The notes below the pieces were generated by a model, which was given only the letters and a program-made list of their open reading frames with translations, made no database searches and was not told the DNA's origin. Positions 55,284-64,000 of a stretch of DNA of 64,000 nucleotides are shown one piece after another. How positions within the stretch are numbered: position 1 is the stretch's first letter; every line of letters begins with the position of its first letter. Source of the stretch: Meghimatium bilineatum (Eukaryota; Mollusca; Gastropoda; Stylommatophora; Philomycidae); the NCBI GenBank assembly GCA_034231615.1, contig CM067298.1, positions 29,704,127 to 29,768,126 of the forward strand, read 5' to 3'. Position numbers and translations under genes: made by a program.

Positions 55284-56775
55284 AAGACTTGTGAGGGCCT
55301 GCTTGTCATATGTGTGATCATGATGATGATGATTGGCGTGCAAAGGCACAAATGATGAGTAAATGACTGTCAAGACTTGACATGGAAAGTAATAGACGAA
55401 AGTTATTTATAATTAAATATACATAAACAGTCAGTAAAATGTGATAACTCCTATCTCAGAACAGCATTCAAAGGTTGAACTGTTTAACTTCAGTTTCAAC
55501 ATTTGAAATGAACGTTTCAGCACCAATTATGATTTTGGCACCAAGAATTATTTGAGAAACTGTATCACAAACTCAACTCAATTGAACTTGTTCATGTTTT
55601 GAAAGATGATCATCCATATTGTACTGGTGATGTGATAACCTTTACTGCGCCAAATACAAATTATGTAACTTCACTCCTGCATGCCAGATAGTTTTTTGAC
55701 TGTTTCTTAAATGCAGATGAAAAAAGCAAGAATTTAAATACGTTTTTAATGATTGACTTACATGCTTTTGTCCGACCCATTCTTTGAAGAAAAACCTATA
55801 CCTTTCATATTTCTTATGCTATTTCATAACTAAACTAATGTGCTCATAATATTGTCTGTGAAAATAAATAAAACATGTAGATATCACTTACCTTTTCGAT
55901 CCAATCTGCAATAGTAGATTTAAGAAAAAAAATTCTTCCACACACCTTGACCTGAAAATAAACTTGATTAAATGCTAAAGTGTTGCCACTCTTTTTCTGG
56001 GAGAAAAAGCTAAATAAACTTTTTATCATAGTTACAAAATTGCTTAGCAACGGTCGCAATTCTGATACCACAGTGTTCAGCGGAGTATGACTGGAAGTGG
56101 GTTTTTATATGTGCTGATGACGTTACAAAGGTTAATATGAGAGTAACTTGTAGTCTCTTTCATCCCAGACGTCATTTTAAACAGTTGGTTTGTCAGGCAC
56201 AAATATGTTACCTAAAATATGTTTATGACTAACAGTTTAATGCAGTATTTATCATATCATTTATAGATAACAAAAGAATAAATGATGTTATTGCTGGTAG
56301 CTTTTACTTCAAACTCAATTTGGTTTGATTTCACAGAAATAAATAATAATCAGTGATAATAGTTTAAACTGCTGGTTCTTGGTTGTTGAGACTAAACACT
56401 TTTATACTTGTATGCTTGCATTTAGCTATATACTGTTGTTGTACAAAGAAAACTTACATGACTTGTTGCCTTGATCAATGCATTTGCTATGACAGCAGGC
56501 TGAATTGCTCGCATGTTTTAATAACACCTTATGTGATCTTGTCTTTACTAATGCCTTTATTATACTACATTATGCCAAACACTTCTCATGTGGAATAAAT
56601 TATTGTATTTTGTTTGGCATTATGAGATTTCCATTTAATTTATGTTTAAAAACTGCATATGAACCTAAAGGATGTTCATGTTTTCATTCAAGTTTGTTCT
56701 GCAATATATTTTTATATAATTGAATTGTCATGTTTGCTTGATTAGCTCCATAAATAAAAACTTCAGAGTGTACCT
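55284..56775 (+). other. Probable hexokinase 3' UTR with candidate poly(A) signals
   Basis: AT-rich sequence after the stop codon. AATAAA hexamers occur at 55863 and 55867 and at 56753; the last is followed by a GTGT-containing stretch (56763-56775). Which one is used cannot be decided from sequence. Confidence 0.4.
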
Positions 56776-57868
56776 CCACTTACTATGCATGTTTTCTCAA
56801 ACAGCAGACATTTTAATAGTAATCTTAAATATTTATCATTCATTTTATTGTAAAAACTAGCTCAAATTTGTATTTATTTGTAGTCAGCATAGTGTAGTGT
56901 CCCACTCGTCTCTGTAAAAATATATGTTTGAATTCTGTGACCTTATTGATAGAGATTGGTATACTCTCTAATATAATATACATATATGGTAAGTCATTAT
57001 ATCTCTATTGTAGTCAAAAGTGAACAAGAACACAGAAAGTCAATATAAAAGGAAGTTTCTTCATGTAAACTATACAGGTCTGTTTGTAGAGAGAGAACTT
57101 AAGAAATTAAGACTTAACCAAAAGCATTATAAGATAGGCATTGTTTTGGAATCAATGGGGAAAGAGGAAGAAATACCTGAAAGAAAGAGTAAGAAATACC
57201 TGAAGGAATGAGTAAGAAATACCTGAAGGAAAGAGTAAATGTAGATACAAAAAGAATGGTTTAGACACAGAAGAACTGGAAGTAATAGCTAAGGGAGGCT
57301 TGTTGAGGACCAATGTTCTGCAATAAAATAAATGGTTCTAGAACCTCAGGAAGTACAAGTTTGTCACTTTCTATTGCCATGTGTGTTTTACTTTCAGATT
57401 CAGATATATCTGTATGGCATTCCTTTTGATGGGGAACATTTCCTGTGTATTTTAAGTCTCAGATTTCTTCTAATGTGATCAGTTTCCTATGCTCAGAAAT
57501 CTATACAGGCAGGAGGGCCACACCATGAATTCAGTCATCACAGCTTCCCTTCAAGATCTGTCTTCTATGACCAGGTTTTAGTCCTCAAGTCACCAAAATG
57601 TTGATATGTCTACAGAATGGGTTCTGAAGACTGGGAACCCTTTTGACAAGTACAAGTGGAGATGTGCATGTAATCTACAGTATCGTATGTGGAGCTTAAA
57701 AATGGTAGTTCTCAGTGCTTTGTTGAGCTTTAGGTTGAGGTCTTAAGGAAAGTTACTATCTGTTCTCTGACTCCATGTATGCTTATATTATTTTCTGATG
57801 AGAGCTTTTGCTTCAGCCAGTAATATTTTAAGATAGAATTGTTCCTTTTTTGCTTTTGCCAGTCTGTT
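56776..57868. other. Intergenic, nothing recognised
   Basis: No supported gene. GAGTAAGAAATACCTGAA is repeated at 57187 and 57210 within a short purine-rich stretch. Confidence 0.4.
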
Positions 57869-59237
57869 CATCATCATCAGGTGTCATGCCGGCTGGCATA
57901 GGTAATCATGGCTCTCCACAACTCTCTATCTCCAGTATTATGTATCAGGATTGTTGTTGTTTCCCTGCCGTGCCAGGTTGTTAAAATAATATTTTCTTAC
58001 GTTGTCACCTTCTGTTTCTGTTGCCTTCAATCATGCCTGTTGTGACTATGTTCTCCAAATTTTCTTGTCTTATAAAATGGCCAAAAAATGAAGATTATAT
58101 TTTTCGTAAATTATTGATTAATGTCCATCTCACATTTGACTCTTTCAGCACCTCGACATTAGTTTTCCTGACAGTCCATGGTATTCTCAGTATTCTTCTG
58201 TGGAACCACATCTCTATTGCCTCTAAGTAACCACTTTTCTGTTTGTTTATTGACCAAGACTTGCATCCATAGGCCTATGTTAGTATAAATATAGGAGTTA
58301 TATATAACTGCAGAACTCACCTCGAATGACAAGATCATATTACACAATATATTTGTCATTATTCTGAATGATTTTTTTTTGTCTGCCCTATTCTGCTTCT
58401 TATTTCTGTTGAACTTCTTCCATCTGCTGTAATCGTGGTACCTAAATAATTGAATTGGTGGATCTGTTTTAATAATATATCATTCTCTTTGATCTTCAAG
58501 TTGTGGTATTTTGTTTCTTTGAAATAATTATTACTTCTAGTTTCTTGATATTTAGGAAAAGGTCTTTCTCTTTACTTTCTGTGACTACTACATTCATTAA
58601 TCTTGAAGGTCTTCTTGACTTTTGGCAATCAGAACAGTGTCATTTGCATATCTTAAATGATTTATGTTATGTTCTCTGACTGATATTCCTGGAATATTAA
58701 CTATTGCACACATTATTTTTTCACTCTATAAAGAGAACAGGTCTGGTGAAAGTACACATCCATGTCTAACTCCTTGTTTTATTTGTTGAAAATGGTTAAA
58801 TTGATTTCCTACTCTTATTGCTGCTTTTTTGTTGCCAGTATATTTTCTTGATGATTCTTAAATCCTTGCTGTCAATGTTCAAATTCACTAGCATGTGTGT
58901 AATTTCACTATGTTTAACTTTATCAAATTCTTTTGTGTAGTCTATTTTTTGCCTCTATAGGCCTCTCTATTATTGTTCTTAAAATATATATACTGGTAGC
59001 ATTGTTGGTACTTTTTTCTTCTTTGCCAGATTGTTCTGGACTCATTTCTGTTTTTATTTTGTTTCTCACTTTCTTCATGAGATTCTCAGATACATTTTTG
59101 TTATTTGGCTCATGATGCTGATTGTAAGGTTTTCTTCACATTCGGTGGTCCCTGGTTTCTTTGGTAAGGCTATAAATATGGATCTCATTAAGTCATCGGG
59201 TAAGTGTCTGCTATTATATACATCATTCAGAAATTAC
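57869..59237 (-). mobile_element. 5'-truncated, decayed copy of the RTE-like element
   Basis: The minus strand begins at about 59237, equivalent to position 43094 of the intact element, and ends at 57869 in TCATCATCATCAGG, the complement of the TGA tail. Recognisable stretches include SVVPGFFGKAINMDLI-type antisense at 59140-59190 (the same antisense frame as the intact copy), the YADD region near 58655-58620, and GGTGTCATGCCGGCTGGCAT at the 3' end. About 1.37 kb with several indels. Confidence 0.88.
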
Positions 59238-59629
59238 ATACTCCAGTCTGTTAGCTGCTTCATTTCCTGAAATTCTACAGTGTTCAGGGATCCACTGCAG
59301 CAACACTTTATTGCTAATAGACAATTTATTTAAAAATTCTACAATTATTTATGTTAGATCTTTAGATTCATTTTTGACGGTCTGGAAAACTGACACACAA
59401 GAAAACTATGTCTGCTCTTTTAAGTCCCTGTTCCTCTAGTGCGTTTGATGTTTCTATGATTGTTTATAGCTCTGCCAAGTCTCAGATGACAGTTTTACTC
59501 AATGTGGCTATAGGATGCAATGCTGCAAGCTAGGCAGTCTTCTACTCTATAGGAAACTTCATAACTTCTTGTAATCATGAGGCATGACCATTTGCAGTAA
59601 AGAAAACCTCTGTACAAATAGCAAATAAG

Positions 59630-59793
59630 ACTTCATTCTTTACGTTTTTGATTAGTGTCGTGATTTTCATTGGTCACTATTTATATACTTGGATACTTAG
59701 AATCGCCTCAGCTATTTTTGGCATGCATTTCCAAGTATATAAATAGTGACGAATGAAAATCATGACGATAATTAAAAAAACAACGAATGAAGG
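59630..59793. mobile_element. MITE with near-complete hairpin arms
   Basis: The left arm (59630-59693) and right arm (59730-59793) are inverted copies over about 62 bp: GATTTTCATTGGTCACTATT ... ATATACTTGGA against its complement, with a loop of about 36 bp containing GAATCGCCTCAGCTATTTTT. The arms would form a long stem. A half copy is at 9643-9748. Confidence 0.85.
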
Positions 59794-59929
59794 CTTGTTT
59801 ATTTTCTGTGCAGAGGACAGCATACGGTCATGCTTGAGGCATGCTTCAGATAATGGAGTTTGCTCCTTTACACAGTGAAGCTTGAAGCATTGGGCTTCAT
59901 CAGTGTAGATTTTATTGTGGGGAACACTA

Positions 59930-60020
59930 TGCCATTAGTCACAGCATATGACAGGTCACAGTGTCGCTATTCTTTGCGTTTCTTTCTAGCTCCAGTCACA
60001 CATGGGCAAGTTGGATTATT
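59930..60020 (-). repeat. SINE-like repeat family B, 5' end only
   Basis: ATGACAGGTCACAGTGTCGC, TATTCTTTGCGTTTCTTTCT and AGTCACACATGGGCAAGTTG match the head of family B only. Confidence 0.55.
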
Positions 60021-60425
60021 TAGGTAGAATAGAATATATAGACATATGTCTGTCCCTTTGACTTTACTCGGCTTTGTATACTTAGTTTATGTATTGGTTT
60101 GTTTTCTGTGAGTAATAGTTCTACCTCATTTAAATTAGATCATTCATTGTGTGCATTAAAACATATTTTGTATAAATTTCTGTACACTACCACAGAGAAC
60201 TGCTTCTCTGTGTGTCAATACTGATATTGTGGTTCTTATTGTATAGAGGGACAATTTTATTATTTTATTTTGTTTGGTGCATTTACACAGAGGGACACAT
60301 GTTTTATAGTCACCAAAGGTATTTGTTTCCATTCTTTTCATTCTTCCCTTAAATTTGTATTCATATACATGTAAACTTCTGAAATGCTTTTAATATGAAA
60401 GTGCATAATTCAATACTTTCCTGAA

Positions 60426-61018
60426 TTTTGAAAATGTTATTTGATGATGATTGTTATGGTTGAGATTGTTTTAGAACATGTTGATTGATGATGATTGTTA
60501 TGGTTGAGATTGTTTTAGAACATGTTGATTGATGATGATTGTTATGGTTGAGATTGTTTTAGAACATGTTGATTGATGATGATTGTTATGGTTGAGGTTG
60601 TTTTAGAACATGTTGATTGATAATGATTGTTATTGTTGAGGTTGTTTTAGAACGTTGATTGATGATGATTGTTATGGTTGAGATTGTTTTAGAACATGTT
60701 GATTGATGATGATTGTTATGGTTGAGGTTGTTTTAGAACATGTTGATTGATAATGATTGTTATTGTTGAGGTTGTTTTAGAACATGTTGATTGATGATGA
60801 TTGTTATTGTTGAGGTTGTTTTAGAACATGTTGATTGATGATGATTGTTATTGTTGAGGTTGTTTTAGAACATGTTGATTGATGATGATTGTTATGGTTG
60901 AGATTGTTTTAGAACATGTTGATTGATGATGATTGTTATTGTTGAGGTTGTTTTAGAACATGTTGATTGATGATGATTGTTAATGTTGAGATTGTTTTAG
61001 AACATGTTGATTGATGGT
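60426..61018. repeat. 44-bp minisatellite
   Basis: About thirteen units of 44 bp (TTGATTGATGATGATTGTTA then TGGTTGAGATTGTTTTAGAA) with two variant classes, TATGGTTGAGATT and TATTGTTGAGGTT, interspersed. Confidence 0.95.
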
Positions 61019-61034
61019 GATGGTTGAAATTGTT

Positions 61035-61270
61035 TTATATGTTAATACATGCAGCTACTGTTTGTGGCAGATTATCACAGAGAGCATGGAATAACATAAA
61101 ATTAATAATGCAGATGAAGATACAAATCTATCGGACTTTTGTATTCAACACGTTATTATATTACTCAGAAACATGGACATTATACTCCAAACATGAGAGA
61201 AGACGAAATATATTTTACCTTGATTGTCTTTGCAATATAACAAACATGAAGTATAGATATTTGAGTATTG
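61035..61270 (+). mobile_element. RTE/CR1-type LINE reverse transcriptase fragment
   Basis: Plus-strand frame: AATVCGRLSQRAWNNIKL, MQMKIQIYRTFVFNTLLYYSETW, TLYSKHERRRN. This is the segment just after the RT catalytic core. It directly abuts the 44-bp array. Confidence 0.75.
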
Positions 61271-61680
61271 ATCATTTCTTATCATAAATAATATATTATT
61301 TTTAAGAAAAACAATGTGTATTTTCTATTGTACATATTTAAAAAAAACATATTTTACTTTTAAGAAAAAAAACATTCAGATTTCTTGTACCCTTAATAAA
61401 TGACATGAAGCAATCATTGGCTATCACACTTGGTGATATCTTGTGGCATCAAACTCTCTCCACTTTGTTTAGTTGGTAGTGATCAGCTCAAAATTTTTTG
61501 ACTCAAGTAGTTTTCTAGGAGATATTTACATTCAGTAGACTGTATTCTGAAAGACCTGATGCAAAACTGTTTGCAGTAGAAATTGAACCTGTTACCGTTA
61601 GCCATTCGAGACATGCATTGTACCACCACATATTTTTTGTTTAGTATGTAGCTATATTTATAGGCTACATCTTTACTAGT

Positions 61681-61825
61681 TTTTATTCTCCTCTTTGCAC
61701 TAATTCTCATCTAAGTTATCTTTAATCAACCTCTTTCTTCACTCTAAATCTCATCCAAGTTATCTTTAATCCTCTTTCTTCACTGTATTTCTCATCCAAG
61801 TTATCTTTAATCAACCTCTTTCACA
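61681..61825. repeat. Short tandem duplication, about 47 bp, three copies
   Basis: CTCATCCAAGTTATCTTTAA flanked by CCTCTTTCTTCACT occurs three times with small indels. Confidence 0.75.
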
Positions 61826-62285
61826 TTCTGAGATCCAAAGTATGATGCTTCTAGTTGTGGTGTGTATTGTCTTATATTATAAATATAAATGCTACTAGAT
61901 AATTACTATACTAATTTATGTCCATAAATGTTGATGTTATGTACATTTGTTTTAATAACATCAGAAATACTATTTTAAAAATTTTGCATAGTGTCACAGC
62001 AATCTCTTTTTCCATATTAACACGTGCTTCACTGTAGTCACAACAGAATTGGAGGTATTCTACAATGTTTTGGGTTAACGTAAAAACTAGTTTCAGCGAA
62101 TCACAAAATATTGATCGATTTACAGTAGATTAAAATAAAACCGGCATATCTGTGATTGGTCTGGCAGAGTTTCTTTATTTTGATGATACATCAGTGATTG
62201 GACTGGAAATAGTTAAATCCATAACCACTCAGAATCCTATTGGTGCCACTCTGGAAACAAAAACACAAAATTCCTGCCAGGTCTC
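61826..62285. other. Intergenic, nothing recognised
   Basis: No supported feature. Confidence 0.4.
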
Positions 62286-62505
62286 TCTGTTTTCAGTTCC
62301 TTGTTTAAGTCTCACACAGTCAGTCAGTTCCTCTTTTGCCAAGTTTGGCACATAGGGCAGATGTCTTAGTTCTCCATGTCTGTCAGTCAGTTGCCAAGGA
62401 TTGCAGGTCTTGTGCATTTATGCCTGTTGATTTTAATTCATTCATAAATGTTCTTCTGATCGTTGTTTTGGTCTTTCCTGTTTTCTTTTCCCGTCTGGTC
62501 TCCAC
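62286..62505 (-). mobile_element. Probable LINE C-terminal fragment
   Basis: With frameshifts the minus strand near 62490-62340 resembles a KTTIRRTFMNELKSTGINAQ-type stretch and then a DRHGELRHL / CAKLGKRGTD-like ending common at C-termini of RTE-type ORFs in invertebrates. Assignment is tentative. Confidence 0.35.
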
Positions 62506-63000
62506 GTGAAGACTTGTCATGGACTTGTGTGGGGAATCTAAATCCTGTCCAGTCTTTAATATTATCCATCCCTACTTTATTTTGTCCCCCCCCCCCCTTT
62601 TTTTTCTTCAAATTTCAACTGTCCCCTGCAGGATAGCTTTGGAAAGGAAATTTGACCTCATCACAGGACCAAACCACACAAGCTTTTGGTGTCTGATAGA
62701 CCACCAGTAAGACCCACAGATCTTCTTCATAAGGTCTGTTATCACTCGTAGATAGAAATATCAATGCTACTGGAACTCTAGCACAAGATATTAGAAAAAT
62801 AAATGCTATTGAAGCACTATTAAATTTAATTTGTACAACTCTACTGATATTAAGAAAGCACAACGTTTTGTATATGATTTTATAAGATGCTTAATACCAA
62901 GTCTGCTTAAAATAAAATAATGTCATTATATGTATTATTTTCAACAATACAACTGTAAACATAAGCAAAATATTTATTAATTTATACTAGTTGGTTTTTA
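62506..63000. other. Intergenic, nothing recognised
   Basis: Contains a C10 then T9 homopolymer run at about 62587-62606. No supported gene. Confidence 0.4.
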
Positions 63001-63002
63001 AA

Positions 63003-63165
63003 TAATATAATGCTGAAGTTGGATGTGTCTCTGGCACAATAGGATGTGTCCATTGGCACAAATAAAACAGTGACATGGTGTATTTTTTGTTTTATGGACT
63101 ACATCCCGCTGGAAATCTTGTAGGACCATTGTCCTGATATAATAGAGATCTGGTGGGAGTTTGAA
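63003..63165 (+). repeat. SINE-like repeat family A
   Basis: GCTGAAGTTGGATGTGTCTC, TTGGCACAAATAAAACAGTG, GGACTACATCCCGCTGGAAA and GGTGGGAGTTTGAAAGCC; tail lost. Confidence 0.75.
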
Positions 63166-63825
63166 AGCCAAACAAATTAAATTATATGCTAATCAATATA
63201 ATATTAATAAAATAGAAGAGGAATTGCAAAACCTACTAGCCTTTTCTGATGACTGCCATGTGTTTTCTGATTCCCACTTGCTGCTTATGTCTTTCAACAC
63301 AATGCTTCACTCCCAGTTCCTGCATTCTAGAAATAAACAGAAGAAGCAACACACTCACTGCATCCACCAACTAATAACTCCTTGATTGCATTAAAAATTT
63401 CAACACAGTTCATTTAGCTACCACTAGTCACTGTGGCCACACTGGTTAAGTCTATAAGCTCTTTCATTTCTCCTAGCATCCTTCACGTCCAGACACAAAA
63501 ATGAAGGTAACTCTCTTGAGCACAAACTTCATCTTTGACTCCAGCCAGTGATGGTGTAGATAACCTGAATTAATCTTTCAAAGCATAAAATTTATCAACA
63601 TAAGTGTATGTGATGGTTGAAACAAGAAAAAAGTAGATACTTTGAGTGGTCATTCAAGGGCAACAAAAATAAAAGTGAAAAATTAATCAAAATTGACATT
63701 TTTCTTCTTTATAAAGTACCTTAATACATTTTGTAGATATGATAATCTTGTTGTTGGTTTATCTGTGATGATATTTGAATATTGAAAACAAAATCTTTTT
63801 TGTTTGTATACAAAATACATTAATT
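63166..63825. other. Intergenic, nothing recognised
   Basis: No supported gene or repeat. Confidence 0.4.
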
Positions 63826-63970
63826 TGTTCTGAGCATGTGGTCTGATGTGCATTCACACAGAGCCTGATGTGCATATGTTCGTTCAGACAGGGCATGTTG
63901 CCTAATGTGTGTATGTTCATACAGAACATGCGGTTTGATGATCCTACATTCACACACAGCATAATGGTGA
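63826..63970. repeat. Degenerate minisatellite near right edge
   Basis: Four imperfect units of about 35 bp containing GAGCATGTGGTCTGATGTGC and ATTCACACAGAGC-like blocks. Confidence 0.55.
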
Positions 63971-64000
63971 GCATTTCAAATGTCCTTCATTCCCTGCTTG

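Noticed and set aside
55844-56723. Small open frames downstream of hexokinase
   Set aside because: These are low-complexity AT-rich frames of about 70 codons with no motif; more likely 3' UTR.
62519-62863. Coding frames around the C/T homopolymer at 62587
   Set aside because: Frames on both strands are short, with no homology recognised and no splice context.

Overview
This window is AT-rich animal nuclear DNA. The evidence is one spliced gene with canonical GT-AG introns and long introns, abundant non-LTR retrotransposons, tRNA/mRNA-like short repeats, mariner and MITE elements, and many minisatellites. Nothing prokaryotic is present. The host is most likely an invertebrate: the hexokinase is the single-domain, about 480-residue form, and the RTE, jockey-like and Polinton-like relics fit a lophotrochozoan or similar genome. 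The phylum cannot be fixed from the sequence alone.

The only convincing host gene is a complete hexokinase on the + strand. Ten coding exons run from the start codon at 10178 to the stop at 55283. They join in frame to 1446 nt, encoding 481 residues with all glucose, ATP and catalytic motifs. Introns occupy about 97% of the locus and hold most of the repeats.

Layout. Positions 1-9000 are upstream intergenic DNA with relics of an RNase H-bearing LINE family, a decayed mariner whose end is tandemly amplified, and a 48-bp minisatellite. Intron 1 (10217-21854) holds LINE fragments, a 42-bp minisatellite split by a LINE, and short repeats. Intron 2 (22018-31093) has a 29-bp array beside exon 2, RTE-type fragments with C2H2 tails, and three further arrays. 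Introns 3 and 4 carry RTE and SINE copies, a TA-flanked MITE and a 0.8-kb composite repeat that is inverted relative to a copy in intron 2. Intron 5 (37955-45997) contains a full-length, uninterrupted RTE-like retrotransposon (41231-44486; 973-residue ORF) bounded by an 11-bp target-site duplication, plus a 106-bp AT tract. Intron 6 (46111-51923) contains a relic with a Polinton/Maverick-type integrase, flanked by inverted homologous segments, and a 24-bp array that runs into the exon 7 acceptor. Introns 7-9 are short and hold a mariner fragment and SINEs. From 55284 onward come the 3' UTR, a second 5'-truncated RTE copy, a MITE with near-complete hairpin arms, a 44-bp minisatellite and LINE fragments.

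Functionally, hexokinase would phosphorylate glucose in the cytosol; its N-terminus lacks the hydrophobic mitochondrial-binding segment of vertebrate HK1/HK2. The remaining content is selfish DNA. Two SINE-like families share a 3' segment and a GAA-rich tail that resembles the tail of the RNase H LINEs, so those LINEs may have mobilised them. No wholly new system was proven. The best candidates for novelty are the intact RTE, the Polinton-like relic with inverted ends, the amplified mariner terminus, and the SINE families.
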